Shown: positions 36,856 to 46,201, counted from the stretch's first letter. The stretch is 54,860 nt of DNA from Bradyrhizobium neotropicale (GCF_001641695.1 NZ_LSEF01000010.1:2673-57532); one strand, 5' to 3'. A program made the numbers and translations. Notes: a model not told the origin generated them from the sequence alone.

Positions 36856-38205
36856 TCAGTGTCCAAGACCATTCTTGTAGATCTTTCCGTCCTTCATGAT
36901 CACCACGAAATTCTTCGTGGGATCTTCGACGAGCCTGATGTTGTCGAGCGGATTGCCGTCGACCAGCAGCAAATCGGCGAGCGCACCTTCCTCGACCACG
37001 CCGAGCTTACCGGGATAGGGATTACGCGGACCCGATAGGCTCAATAGTTCCGCGTTGGTCGATGTCGCCATCGCTAACGCTTCGGCCGGCGTGTACCAAT
37101 GCGTGAGCGCGGCCAGCATGGCACCCTGCTGTTCCGCCAGTGCTTTCGAGAACAGAACGTCGGTGCCGAACGCAGTCTTGATCTTGTACTTCCTGGCCAG
37201 CGTGTAGACCCTGCCGGTGCCGGCAACCACCTGCCGCATCTTGTCTTGTTCCGCAGGTCCGAGCGCGGCTGCACCGGCGAGATCCAGGAACGGCTGCGTG
37301 CTCAGCCAGATCCCCTTCTCTGCCATCAGGCGGGCGCTTGCCTCGTCCATGAGGTGCCCGTGCTCGATGCATTTGACGCCGGCGGCGATCGAGCGCTGGA
37401 TCGCGACCGGCGTGTACGCGTGCGTCGCGACATAGGTGCCCCAATTCTCGGCGGCTTCGACCGCCGCGCGCAGCTCGGGCTCGGTGAAGGTGGAGACGTC
37501 GAGCGGGCTGAAGGGCGAGGCCACCCCGCCCCCCGCAGTGAGCTTGACCTGCGAAGCGCCCTGCATGAGCTGCTCGCGCGCTCGCACGCGGACCTCGTCG
37601 GGACTGTCGGCGACCATGCTGCCGCCGATTTGCTCCATGCGGCTCAGCATCCCACCGATCGTTCGCGGCAGATCGGAGAGTTGCCGGAAGTCACCATGGC
37701 CGCCGGTGATGGTGATCATGGCGCCGGACGGATAGATGCGCGGACCCGCGACGAGGTCGTCGTCGATGGCCCGCTTCAGGCCAAAGCTCGGCCCGCCCAT
37801 GTCGCGCACGGTGGTGAAGCCGCGCATCAGTGTTGCGGTCGCCTCGGCGGCGGCGAGCAGATTGTTGTAGCCGACATCACCTGCGAGCACCGCCGCCGGC
37901 GTCGGACGCACCAGCATCGCGTGCCAATGCGCGTCGATCAGCCCGGGCATCAACACACGCCCGCCGCCGTCGATGACTTGAGCTGTGGCCATGATGTCAG
38001 CGGTCGAAATCTTCGCGATGGTCTTGTTGCTGACGAGGACGTTGGACGGCGCGGAGACCGTGCTGCTCTTTCCGTCGAAGATCCTGACGTTGCGGAACAG
38101 GACCGCGGAGCCCTGCTGGGCCCATACCGACGACAGGCTGCCTGAAAACAACGCAACGGCGGCAAGCAATGCGGCGACTGCTGCCGGCATCCTCAAAGCC
38201 AACAT
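36856..38205 (-). CDS. Exported metal-dependent amidohydrolase
   Basis: The 449-residue protein has a Sec signal (AAVAALLAAVALFSGSLSSVWAQ). Its amidohydrolase TIM barrel shows the metal motif LIDAHWH, a metal-bridging Lys in QVKLTAGGG, His in VATHAYT and IEHGHL, and Asp in AFGTDVL. The layout is that of the imidazolonepropionase-like/Xaa-Pro dipeptidase-like group, several of which are secreted prolidase or carboxypeptidase enzymes. The substrate is unknown. The start at 38205 follows GGAGACCCGG. It lies alone, 191 bp downstream of the GntR gene on the same strand. Confidence 0.9.
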   Translation of the reverse strand: MLALRMPAAVAALLAAVALFSGSLSSVWAQQGSAVLFRNVRIFDGKSSTVSAPSNVLVSNKTIAKISTADIMATAQVIDGGGRVLMPGLIDAHWHAMLVRPTPAAVLAGDVGYNNLLAAAEATATLMRGFTTVRDMGGPSFGLKRAIDDDLVAGPRIYPSGAMITITGGHGDFRQLSDLPRTIGGMLSRMEQIGGSMVADSPDEVRVRAREQLMQGASQVKLTAGGGVASPFSPLDVSTFTEPELRAAVEAAENWGTYVATHAYTPVAIQRSIAAGVKCIEHGHLMDEASARLMAEKGIWLSTQPFLDLAGAAALGPAEQDKMRQVVAGTGRVYTLARKYKIKTAFGTDVLFSKALAEQQGAMLAALTHWYTPAEALAMATSTNAELLSLSGPRNPYPGKLGVVEEGALADLLLVDGNPLDNIRLVEDPTKNFVVIMKDGKIYKNGLGH

Positions 38206-38396
38206 ATCCGGGTCTCCGCAGAGGTGAAGGTCTACGCAGAGCCAAGTTGACGCCTACGTTTAGTCCCCGTCAACCTACAACCATCGCGACTCTGCGCAGC
38301 CCTGCCATCTGCTTTGACTTGAGATCGCAGCGATTTCGCTCAATTGGATCAAAGAGACAACGTCACCAGCAACGTCACCGCACAAGGGCGCATCGT

Positions 38397-39104
38397 TCAC
38401 GCCCCCAGCACGTCCGCGAGCCGCAGTTCGTCAGCGGCGGGGTCCTTCAGGAACAGCTCGGCCTCGATCTCCCTGAGATGCGACAGCATCTGTCCGCGCG
38501 CGGCCACCTTGTCGCCCTTGCGGATCGCGGTGACGATCTCGGCGTGATGATTGGTGCCGCAAGCCGGCGTGTCGTGGCGGCGGTAGAGCAGAATGATCAG
38601 TGAGGAACGCGCGATCAGCTCCTTCAGGAAGCCGAGATAGATGCTGTGGCCGGACATTTCGGCGATGAGGCGATGAAACTCGCCGGAGAGCCGGACCGAG
38701 GCCCGCGCGTCACAGCGCCGCTCGGCCTCGCGCTCCTCGGTGAGATGCCGCCCGAGCCGATCGAGCCAGTCTGGTGACACCGCATCGATGGCATGGTCGA
38801 CGATCGTGGGCTCGATCAGCCGGCGCGCCTCGAACACTTCACGCGCATCGGCGGGACTGGGGCGCGCGACGAAAGCGCCGCGATGCTTCTCGATGTTGAC
38901 GATCCCCTCATGCGCGAGCTGCTGCAGAGCGGTGCGGACCAGCGTGCGGCTTGCGCCATAGATATCGCCGATCTCGTCCTCGCCGAGCTTTGTCCCCGGC
39001 AGCAAACGATGCTCTAGGATCGCCGCGGTCACACCCTCCCGGATGCGGCTGACACGATCGCTCGCGTCTGGCGCGTCGGATTTCGGCTGGGATTTGGCGG
39101 CCAT
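38397..39104 (-). CDS. GntR-family regulator (FCD subgroup)
   Basis: The 235-residue regulator has an N-terminal winged helix (about 20-80; LGEDEIGDIYGASRTLVRTA) and an FCD effector domain (about 90-220) whose metal ligands (EFHRLIAEMSGH; NHHAEIV) are kept. FCD regulators respond to carboxylic acids or small metabolites and usually repress. It diverges from the ABC-transporter operon, which it is likely to control through the palindrome at 39203. The start at 39104 (MAAKSQPKSD) matches relatives. Confidence 0.92.
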   Translation of the reverse strand: MAAKSQPKSDAPDASDRVSRIREGVTAAILEHRLLPGTKLGEDEIGDIYGASRTLVRTALQQLAHEGIVNIEKHRGAFVARPSPADAREVFEARRLIEPTIVDHAIDAVSPDWLDRLGRHLTEEREAERRCDARASVRLSGEFHRLIAEMSGHSIYLGFLKELIARSSLIILLYRRHDTPACGTNHHAEIVTAIRKGDKVAARGQMLSHLREIEAELFLKDPAADELRLADVLGA

Positions 39105-39202
39105 GGATGTGGGGGCTCGATCTGCGAATATCGGCCTCGAATGTTAGTCGACGAGCCGTATCCAATCACAGGCGAAACTTTATACAATCTTCGCCCGTTT
39201 TG

Positions 39203-39220
39203 TGTGCAGGTGATTGCACA
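39203..39220. promoter_or_regulatory. Candidate GntR operator
   Basis: TGTGCA GGTGAT TGCACA is a perfect 6-6-6 inverted repeat in the 255-bp divergent region between the GntR gene and the ABC operon, about 140 bp before the first transporter start. The size and symmetry fit a FadR/FCD-type dimer site. The rest of 39105-39359 shows no gene. Confidence 0.5.
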
Positions 39221-39359
39221 GGCAGCGAGCCGCCGAGGTGCACCGGATTCGATCTAACGATCTGAGTTTGCTGCACAGTTCCGAAATCCGACCTGAGACG
39301 GCCGCTTGGCACGGACCTTGCGGAGAGAGGCGCAGCACCGCCCTTCCCTCGGACACGCC

Positions 39360-40331
39360 ATGGCCACTCCCGCAGCTCTCGAACTGGTCGCCGTCACCAA
39401 GCGCTACGATACGACGCTCGCGGTCGACGACGTCAATCTGAAGATCCCGGCCGGCACCTATTGCTGCCTGCTCGGTCCTTCCGGCTGCGGCAAGACCTCG
39501 ACCTTGCGCATGGTCGCAGGCCATGAGGCAGTCAGCGCAGGCGACATCATCCTGGGCGCACAGAACGTCACGGACCTCGAGCCTGCCAAGCGCGGCACGG
39601 CGATGATGTTCCAGTCCTACGCGCTGTTTCCGCATCTGACCGTGATCGACAACGTCGCCTTTGCGCTGAAGATGCGCGGCGTCGACCGCGCGGGCCGGCA
39701 CAGGCGCGCCGGCGAACTGCTGGAGCTCGTCGCAATGAGCCCCTATGCGGCCCGGCTCCCGGCGCAGCTCTCCGGCGGCCAGCAGCAGCGCGTCGCGCTC
39801 GCCCGCGCCCTCATCACCGAGCCGCAGATCCTGCTGCTCGACGAGCCGCTCTCCGCGCTCGATCCGTTTCTAAGAGTGAAGATGCGCGGCGAATTGAAGC
39901 GGCTGCAGCGCGAGCTCGGCATCAGCTTCATCCAGGTCACCCACGGCCAGGAAGAGGCGATGGCACTCGCCGACCACATCGTGGTGATGAACCACGGCCG
40001 CATCGAGCAGCAGGGTACGGCGCGCGACATCTTCCACCATCCCCGCACCGAATTCGTGGCGCGCTTCATCGGCGGTCATAACGTGCTCAGCGACGCCGGC
40101 CAGCTCATCGCCGTGCGCGCCGATCAGCTCGGCATCGTGCCGTTCGGCGCGCCGGCGCTGCTGACCCAGACCGAGTACCAGGGCTCCTATGTCGCCGTCT
40201 CGCTCACGCTCGACGACGGCACCGCCCTGTTCTCCCACGTCCCCGAAGCCACCTTCGACGTCCACCCGTTCCGTCCGGGCGATCGCGTGCTGGCCACCTG
40301 GGATCCCGCCAAGGCGCAACGCCTGCAATAG
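39360..40331 (+). CDS. ABC transporter ATP-binding protein (PotA-like)
   Basis: The 323-residue ATPase starts at the ATG at 39360 (MATPAALELVAVTKRYDTTL); the frame is open 18 codons earlier. Walker A is GPSGCGKT (about 39-46), the Q-loop is MMFQSYALFP, the signature is LSGGQQQR and Walker B is ILLLDEPLSALD. A TOBE-type C-terminal domain follows. It powers a spermidine/putrescine-type importer. It is first in an operon with the binding protein and two permeases; the ribosome site is modest. The regulator is probably the divergent GntR protein. Confidence 0.94.
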   Translation: MATPAALELVAVTKRYDTTLAVDDVNLKIPAGTYCCLLGPSGCGKTSTLRMVAGHEAVSAGDIILGAQNVTDLEPAKRGTAMMFQSYALFPHLTVIDNVAFALKMRGVDRAGRHRRAGELLELVAMSPYAARLPAQLSGGQQQRVALARALITEPQILLLDEPLSALDPFLRVKMRGELKRLQRELGISFIQVTHGQEEAMALADHIVVMNHGRIEQQGTARDIFHHPRTEFVARFIGGHNVLSDAGQLIAVRADQLGIVPFGAPALLTQTEYQGSYVAVSLTLDDGTALFSHVPEATFDVHPFRPGDRVLATWDPAKAQRLQ

Positions 40332-40373
40332 CACCGATCGTTCGTGACAATGCGCAACAGAGGAGTGACTGAT

Positions 40374-41654
40374 ATGACCGAGACCACCAGGACGACCGGC
40401 GTCAGCCGCCGCACGCTACTCAAGGGCACTGCGGGCCTTGCCGCAGGCTCCGGCGCGATCACGGGCTTTCCCTATGTGAAGTCGGCGGAAACGAAGGTGC
40501 TGCGCTATCTCGGCACCGCCGTGAACGAGGGCGACGACATCTCCAAGCAGTGCCTGAAGGACACCGGGATCAAGATCGAATACATCACCGCGACCACCGA
40601 CGACGTCACCAAGCGCGTGATGACCCAGCCGAACTCCTTCGACGTGCTGGACACTGAATATTTCTCGCTGAAGAAACTCGTGCCGTCGGGCAACATCCTT
40701 GCCCTCGACTCCAAGAAGATCAAGGAATTCGACAACATCACGCCTGTCTTCACCAGAGGCGAGACGCCCGGCGGCAAGAAGATCGGCAATCAGGGCACCG
40801 CGCCCTGGAAGGTGCTCTATCTCGAAGGCAAGGACTCCAAGACCTTCTCCAAGACCGCGACCGAATTCGTCACGCTGATCCCGACCGTCTACAACGCCGA
40901 CACGCTCGGCATCCGCCCCGACCTGATCAAGCGGCCGATCAGCTCCTGGTCCGAGCTGCTCAATCCCGAGTTCAAGGGCAAGGCCTCGATCCTCAACATC
41001 CCCTCGATCGGCATCATGGACGCCGCGATGGTCGTGGAAGCCACCGGCAAATACAAATATGCCGACAAGGGCAACATGACCAAGGAAGAGATCGATCTCA
41101 CCATGAAGGTGATGACCGAGGCCAAGAAGGCCGGCCAGTTCCGCGCGTTCTGGAAGGACTTCAATGAGAGCGTCAACCTGATGGCGTCCGGTGAGACTGT
41201 GATCCAGTCGATGTGGTCGCCGGCAGTGACGAAGGTGCGCTCGATGGGCGTCGCCTGCACCTTCCAGCCACTGAAGGAAGGCTACCGCTCCTGGGCCTCG
41301 GGCTTCTGCGTCTCCAAGGGCGTCTCGGGTGCCAAGCTCGACTGGGCCTATGAGTTCGTCAACTGGTTCCTGTCCGGCTATGCCGGCGCCTATCTCAACC
41401 GCCAGGGCTACTACTCGGCCGTGCTCTCGACCGCAAAGGCGCACATGGAGCCCTACGAATGGGCGTACTGGATGGAAGGCAAGCCGGCCGAGAAGGACAT
41501 CAAGGCGCCCGACGGCTCGCTCTTGGAAAAGGCCGGCGCGGTGCGTGACGGCGGCTCCTACGAGGACCGCATGGGCGCGGTCGCCTGCTGGAACGCGGTG
41601 ATGGACGAGAACGACTACATGGTCCGCAAGTGGAACGAGTTCATCGCCGCGTGA
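40374..41654 (+). CDS. ABC transporter substrate-binding protein (PotD-like)
   Basis: The 426-residue periplasmic solute-binding protein starts at the ATG at 40374 (MTETTRTTGVSRRTLLKG) behind AGAGGAGTG. SRRTLLKG and the following hydrophobic run form a twin-arginine signal, so it is exported folded. The body is of the PotD/PotF family (NVLDTEYFSL-type, SWSELLNPEFKGKASILNIP, WSPAVTKVRSMG). The ligand is not a diagnosable polyamine; given the racemase in the operon, a hydantoin, amide or amino-acid-like compound is plausible. The stop overlaps the next start by 1 nt. Confidence 0.93.
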   Translation: MTETTRTTGVSRRTLLKGTAGLAAGSGAITGFPYVKSAETKVLRYLGTAVNEGDDISKQCLKDTGIKIEYITATTDDVTKRVMTQPNSFDVLDTEYFSLKKLVPSGNILALDSKKIKEFDNITPVFTRGETPGGKKIGNQGTAPWKVLYLEGKDSKTFSKTATEFVTLIPTVYNADTLGIRPDLIKRPISSWSELLNPEFKGKASILNIPSIGIMDAAMVVEATGKYKYADKGNMTKEEIDLTMKVMTEAKKAGQFRAFWKDFNESVNLMASGETVIQSMWSPAVTKVRSMGVACTFQPLKEGYRSWASGFCVSKGVSGAKLDWAYEFVNWFLSGYAGAYLNRQGYYSAVLSTAKAHMEPYEWAYWMEGKPAEKDIKAPDGSLLEKAGAVRDGGSYEDRMGAVACWNAVMDENDYMVRKWNEFIAA

Positions 41655-42610
41655 TGGACACTTCCGAAAACATCCTGCATCAGGCATCCTCGGGCCTTGC
41701 CCGGGGATCGGACACGGCGCGCGCGAAAGCGGCGCGCCTGTCGCCCTCCTTCATCTCCTGGCTCCAGGCCGGGCCGATGATGCTGGTGTTTCTCGCCTTC
41801 TTCCTCATCCCGCTGGTCTTCGTCGTCATCGTCTCCTTCTGGGACTACAACGAATACCAATTGCTGCCGGCCTTTTCGGGCCGCGGCTACACCGACACGT
41901 TCGAAGGCTGCATCGCGCAGATCCCCGATCTCTGCACCATCGGCAAGACCTATCTGAAGACGCTCAAGCTTTGCTTCATGGTCTGGGCGATCACGCTCTT
42001 CATCGGCTTCTGGGTCGCCTATTTCCTCGCCTTCCATGTGAAGTCCAAGACCTGGCAGATGGGGCTGTCGCTGCTCTGCACGATCCCGTTCTGGACCTCC
42101 AACGTCATCCGCATGATCGCCTGGATCCCGCTGCTCGGGCGCAACGGCCTTGTCAATTCCGGACTGGTCAAGAGCGGGCTGGTCAACCAGCCGGTCGAAT
42201 GGCTGCTCTTTTCCGAATTCTCCGTGGTGCTGGCGCTCGTGCACCTCTTCACGTTCTTCATGGTCGTGCCGATCTTCAATTCGATGGTGCGCATCGACAA
42301 ATCGCTGATCGAGGCCGCCTATGACGCCGGCGCGACCGGCTTCCAGACGCTCGTCAACGTCGTCATTCCCCTGGCCAAACCCGGCATCGTGATCGGCTCG
42401 ATCTTCGTCATCACCATCGTGATGGGCGATTTCATCACCATTGGCGTGATGGGCGGGCAGCAGATCGCCGCCGCCGGCAAGATCATCGAGACGCGGTTGA
42501 ACGCGCTGCAATTCCCGGCAGCGGCAGCGAACGCGGTCATCCTGCTCGCCATCACCTTCCTGATCATCACCATGATGTCGCGCATCGTCGACATCCGGAA
42601 GGAGCTGTAG
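41654..42610 (+). CDS. ABC transporter permease (PotB-like)
   Basis: The 318-residue permease starts at the ATG at 41654, sharing a base with the preceding stop (TGATG), which couples translation. It has six helices and the EAA-loop segment ALIEAAYDAGATGFQTLVNV-like (SLIEAAYDAGATGFQTL) that docks the ATPase. The region FWDYNEYQLLPAFSGRGYTD is a typical periplasmic loop. It acts with the second permease to form the channel. Confidence 0.93.
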   Translation: MDTSENILHQASSGLARGSDTARAKAARLSPSFISWLQAGPMMLVFLAFFLIPLVFVVIVSFWDYNEYQLLPAFSGRGYTDTFEGCIAQIPDLCTIGKTYLKTLKLCFMVWAITLFIGFWVAYFLAFHVKSKTWQMGLSLLCTIPFWTSNVIRMIAWIPLLGRNGLVNSGLVKSGLVNQPVEWLLFSEFSVVLALVHLFTFFMVVPIFNSMVRIDKSLIEAAYDAGATGFQTLVNVVIPLAKPGIVIGSIFVITIVMGDFITIGVMGGQQIAAAGKIIETRLNALQFPAAAANAVILLAITFLIITMMSRIVDIRKEL

Positions 42611-42613
42611 GCG

Positions 42614-43492
42614 ATGACGGAGGGACGCCCGCGCAGCTTCTATGTTCTCGCGATCTTCTTCGCGGCCTATGTGCTGTTTCTCTACGGGCCGATGATCGCG
42701 ATCTACATCCTGTCGTTCCAGGGACCGCAGGGCGGCCTCACCTTCCCGATGAACGGGGTGTCGACCTACTGGCTGGCAAAGCTGTTCCAGGGTACCGGCA
42801 TCGTCGATCTCGGCGCCGCCTTCCGCCGCTCGCTGCTGCTCGGCCTCGTGGTGATGGCCGTGACCGTCGTGCTGTCGGTCGCAGCCGGCATGGCCTTCCG
42901 CCGCAAATTCAGGGCGCAGAGCATCCTGTTCTATTCGGCGATCGCCAGCCTTATCGTTCCCTCGATCATTACATCGCTCGGTATTTCGCTTGAATTCCGC
43001 ATCATCGACGATCTGATCAAGGCGCATTGGAACGAGAACTTCGAGACCTCGATGGGGCTCTTGACCTCGGGCCTCGGCGCGCATCTGACCTGGACGCTGC
43101 CGTTCGGCCTCCTCATCATGTTCGCGATCTTCAACCGCTTCGATCCGCGCCTGGAGGAAGCCGCGCGCGATCTCGGCGCGACGCCGTGGCAGACCTTCCG
43201 CCATGTCGTGCTGCCGATCATCCTGCCCTCCGTGATCGGTATCGGCCTGTTCGGCTTCACGCTGTCCTGGGACGAGCTCGCCCGCTCCAGCCAGGCGATC
43301 GGACCGGTGAATACGCTTCCGCTCGATCTCCAGGGCCTCACCACGACCGTGACGAAGCCGGACATCTATGCGCTCGGGACGGTGATCTCGGCTGTGTCCT
43401 TTGCCGTGATCAGCCTTGCGCTCGGCACCATCCACATGCTGAACAAGCGGCAGGCGGCCAAAGGCTCGGACGCCGGCAAGGGTCTGGTCTGA
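42614..43492 (+). CDS. ABC transporter permease (PotC-like)
   Basis: The 292-residue second permease begins at the ATG 3 bp after the first permease stop. It has five to six helices, with the EAA-loop LEEAARDLGATPWQTFRHVV and the PotC-like start SFYVLAIFFAAYVLFLYGP. With the PotB-like partner it forms the membrane part of the importer. Spacing to the next gene (4 bp) shows the operon continues. Confidence 0.93.
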   Translation: MTEGRPRSFYVLAIFFAAYVLFLYGPMIAIYILSFQGPQGGLTFPMNGVSTYWLAKLFQGTGIVDLGAAFRRSLLLGLVVMAVTVVLSVAAGMAFRRKFRAQSILFYSAIASLIVPSIITSLGISLEFRIIDDLIKAHWNENFETSMGLLTSGLGAHLTWTLPFGLLIMFAIFNRFDPRLEEAARDLGATPWQTFRHVVLPIILPSVIGIGLFGFTLSWDELARSSQAIGPVNTLPLDLQGLTTTVTKPDIYALGTVISAVSFAVISLALGTIHMLNKRQAAKGSDAGKGLV

Positions 43493-43496
43493 ACTG

Positions 43497-44228
43497 ATGC
43501 GACTTCACGTCGTCAATCCCAATACCACCGCGACGATGACGGCGAAGATTGCCGCCGCCGCGCGCGCGGTCGCACTGCCCGACACCGTGATCGATGCGCG
43601 GCAGCCCACGATGGGCCCGGTCTCGATCGAGGGCTTTTACGACGAGGCCTTCGCGGTGCCCGGCATGCTCGGCTGCATCCGCGAGGCCGACCGCGACGGC
43701 GCGGACGCCCATATCATCGCCTGTTTCGACGACACCGGCCTCGATGCCGCGCGCGCGGTCGCGCAAGCGCCCGTGATCGGCATCGGCGAAGCAGGCTTCC
43801 ACATTGCGAGCCTGATCGCCGCGCGCTTTGCCGTGGTGACGACGCTCAGTGTCTCCATCGTGCCGATCGAGCATAATCTGACGAAGTACGGTCTCGCCGC
43901 GCGCTGCGCCGGCGTCCGCGCCGCCGAGGTGCCGGTGCTCGCGCTCGAGGAGCGCAATGCCGATGCGATTGGCAAGATCTCGTCGGAGATCACGGCCGCG
44001 ATCCGCGAGGATCGCACCGAGGCCATCGTGCTCGGCTGCGCCGGCATGGCCGATCTGGCCGCCGAACTTGCCGACAGGCACGGTCTTCCCGTGATCGACG
44101 GCGTCGCCGCGGCGGTGACGCTTGCAGAAGGATTGGTGCGGCTGGGGCTGAAGACCTCGCGGCTCGGGCCGTACGCGTCGCCGCGGGCAAAGGCCTACTC
44201 CGGTCTTCTGGCAAGCTTTCAGCCCTGA
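43497..44228 (+). CDS. Asp/Glu or hydantoin racemase family protein
   Basis: The 243-residue enzyme of the Asp/Glu/hydantoin racemase family begins at the ATG 4 bp after the PotC-like gene. The two catalytic Cys lie in IIACFDDTG (Cys76) and IVLGCAGM (Cys181). N-terminal LHVVNPNTTATMT is typical of hydantoin racemases. It interconverts stereoisomers of the imported substrate. Its place as the last gene of an ABC operon is the best clue to what is transported. It could also be a maleate-isomerase-like enzyme. Confidence 0.9.
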   Translation: MRLHVVNPNTTATMTAKIAAAARAVALPDTVIDARQPTMGPVSIEGFYDEAFAVPGMLGCIREADRDGADAHIIACFDDTGLDAARAVAQAPVIGIGEAGFHIASLIAARFAVVTTLSVSIVPIEHNLTKYGLAARCAGVRAAEVPVLALEERNADAIGKISSEITAAIREDRTEAIVLGCAGMADLAAELADRHGLPVIDGVAAAVTLAEGLVRLGLKTSRLGPYASPRAKAYSGLLASFQP

Positions 44229-44306
44229 GCCTTGGTCAAAAGAAATAGGTTCTCCGTCTCGCCGAACGTCGTCTATGCACGAATCCCCTCGCGATGCACT
44301 GATGCT

Positions 44307-44549
44307 CACCTCTAGGTCCACCACCAGACCAAAGTGGTCACTGAGCCAAACACCGTCGATAGGCTTGTCGAATGCAAGGCACGCACCTTGCACCTTCGCA
44401 TGGGCTTTCGGGTGTGCGTCCCAAGAGCCGACGAATACATAATCAAAGCGGCTTCGATGGTTGGGTTGGCGTACGATCTGTTCTGCCCCGACACTTGCAT
44501 GAGGATTGTCAACGGTGCGAACCCGATCGCCGCACGCTTTTGCGGTTTC
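44307..44549 (-). pseudogene. C-terminal remnant of an endonuclease/exonuclease/phosphatase protein
   Basis: The minus frame reads RTVDNPHASVGAEQIVRQPN and RFDYVFVGSWDAHPKAHAKV, then VWLSDHFGLVVDLEV with the conserved SDHF of EEP-fold nucleases and phosphatases. The N-terminal half is missing, and no stop follows the family end. No other gene is seen in 44229-44673. Confidence 0.65.
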
Positions 44550-44673
44550 CAGTCGTGATGCTCGGCCGCCGGTCCCGCGAACATGAATATTTTTTGACAC
44601 GCGACAACCAAGCGACCCAAGTTTCGCCCTAACCTGTGTTAAGAAGTCGCACCAGTGTTTCTACGGGGTTTGT

Positions 44674-44865
44674 ATGAAAAAGGGCGATGTCACGTGTTCC
44701 GCGTGTGGTGCCGGCTTCCGCCGGCTTGAGCTGGCGACGCCGCCGGCGAGCCAGGGCGAGTATCGCTGCCCGGCCTGCAACGAGGTTCTGGAGAAGTTCG
44801 ACGGTCAGGCATTCATTGCGTACCGCATGACGATCCAGCCATCGATGAAGGCCGCGCGGTCCTAG
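44674..44865 (+). CDS. Small zinc-ribbon protein
   Basis: The 63-residue protein starts MKKGDVTCSACGAGFRRLEL and has a second CxxC in YRCPACNEVLEKFDG, giving a four-Cys zinc ribbon. The rest is short and hydrophilic. Such proteins are common in Bradyrhizobium and of unknown role. The ATG at 44674 has a weak site (GGGG). The segment 44866-45142 downstream carries no convincing gene. Confidence 0.75.
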   Translation: MKKGDVTCSACGAGFRRLELATPPASQGEYRCPACNEVLEKFDGQAFIAYRMTIQPSMKAARS

Positions 44866-45142
44866 CGGTCGACGTGACGAACTTCATGTGACGGGCACAG
44901 CACAGATCTGGCCCCTCGCAACAAGACCTGCTCCTCGTCCACGCTGGATACGGCATGGACGGGGAGCTCTTTTTTGGGGCGAGCCGGTCCTGACCTTGGA
45001 CTGGAACAATTGCGTTTTTTGGCTCGCGGCCTCCTTTTCGTCCCATTTCTTGCCGAACTGTAACGTTTTCGGGACCTCCCGGCACCCTCTGAGGCTGCCG
45101 GTCTTCGCCACTCACCAAGTTTCAATTTGGGTTTTGTCAGCG

Positions 45143-45637
45143 ATGATCGATCTCGCAGAGGATAAACCGACCAATCCCCTCCTTCGCATCGGCGCCCAGC
45201 CAATCGCGCTGACCGCCGCAGCCCTATTATTGCTGATCGCCGGCGTCACCTCGATGGCGATCTGGCGGGCCTATACCGGCCATGCGCCGGAGGCGGACCG
45301 CGTTGTGACGTCGCGACTGCTCCAGGCTCGCACCGCGCAGGCTTCCGAGCAGCTTGTCGAGAAGACCAAGGGGCTGGAGGCCACCCAGCAGGAGTCGATC
45401 GACCAGCTACAGGTCGTGCAGGATCAGCTCCAAACAGTGAAGCGGCTTCTGGCGATGCAGCAGTCCGATACCAAGCGCCTGTCGGAGCAGGTTGCCACCC
45501 TCAACGAATCCATCGACGGCTTGCGGCAATCCTTCGCCAGCGTTCGGGCCACCGAGGCCGAAACCCCGTCGGTTACCCGCAGGAAACCGGCGCGGCGAGC
45601 GCATGCGAGCGCCCGGCACCACAAGTCGCGCAGCTGA
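45143..45637 (+). CDS. Membrane-anchored coiled-coil protein
   Basis: The 164-residue protein starts at the ATG at 45143 (MIDLAEDKPTNPLLRIG). One helix (IALTAAALLLLIAGVTSMAI) is followed by about 90 residues of heptad-like Gln/Leu-rich sequence (QQESIDQLQVVQDQLQTVKR; SEQVATLNESIDGLRQSF), then a basic tail (RRKPARRAHASARHHKS). This predicts an inner-membrane anchor with a periplasmic coiled coil. No family is recognised. The longer frame from 44888 is not supported. Confidence 0.75.
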   Translation: MIDLAEDKPTNPLLRIGAQPIALTAAALLLLIAGVTSMAIWRAYTGHAPEADRVVTSRLLQARTAQASEQLVEKTKGLEATQQESIDQLQVVQDQLQTVKRLLAMQQSDTKRLSEQVATLNESIDGLRQSFASVRATEAETPSVTRRKPARRAHASARHHKSRS

Positions 45638-45829
45638 TTCGGCGACGAACGACGCCGACTTATATTTTGCCGGTTGTGAACTGGATCACATTCACCCGTA
45701 TGATTCCACGCCATGCTCGCCGGTACCGGATGGCGTGAGCCAATTTCAATATCCGGGGCTGGCAAGGTCGTTGACGGTATACTGCGTCAACGGCCTTGTT
45801 TTTTAGATCACCAGGCGGGCCGTCCTGTC

Positions 45830-46201
45830 CTATTCGCAGACATCGACGCGGCGGATCCGCCATCCCCTGGGCGTCATGACGCGTTGCCGCGCGACGTAGC
45901 AGCCGCCATAGCCGCCGTTGGCATCGCCGTACCCGGAATCGTAATAATAGGGATCGCCATAATAGGGGTAGCCATACCCGTAATAGCCATACCCTGCGCC
46001 GGCGAGACCCGCGCCGATCGCGACGCCGGGCCAGAAGCCGCCGCCGTGCCAGTGGCCGTGCCAGCCGCCACCGTGAAATCCGCCTCCGTGGAAGCCACCG
46101 CCATGGAAGCCCCCGAAGCCGCCCCGTGCCTGCGCCGCCTGAGGCGCCAACAGTCCGACCGCCGCAACGGCCAAGGCAGCCATGATCATCTTGCGTAACA
46201 T
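45830..46201 (-). CDS. Secreted Gly/His/Tyr-rich protein
   Basis: The 123-residue product has a Sec signal (MLRKMIMAALAVAAVGLLAPQAAQA). A low-complexity middle with repeated FHGGG units and GYGYYGYGYPYYGD follows, ending in a conserved-looking RVMTPRGWRIRRVDVCE. This plan recurs in many rhizobial surface or envelope proteins of unknown function. His and Gly clusters could bind metals. AGGGTTGAGCG precedes the start. Confidence 0.8.
   Translation of the reverse strand: MLRKMIMAALAVAAVGLLAPQAAQARGGFGGFHGGGFHGGGFHGGGWHGHWHGGGFWPGVAIGAGLAGAGYGYYGYGYPYYGDPYYYDSGYGDANGGYGGCYVARQRVMTPRGWRIRRVDVCE

Noticed and set aside
38247..38252. TTGACG as promoter of the amidohydrolase gene
   Set aside because: It is on the plus strand, whereas the gene reads on the minus strand.
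41615..43435. 606-codon open frame on the minus strand
   Set aside because: It lies opposite both ABC permease genes, is extremely rich in Asp/Arg/His/Glu without fold motifs, and is a by-product of GC-rich codons.
44862..45203. 113-codon minus frame opposite the 45143 gene start
   Set aside because: Highly charged, no family pattern; the plus-strand gene explains the region better.
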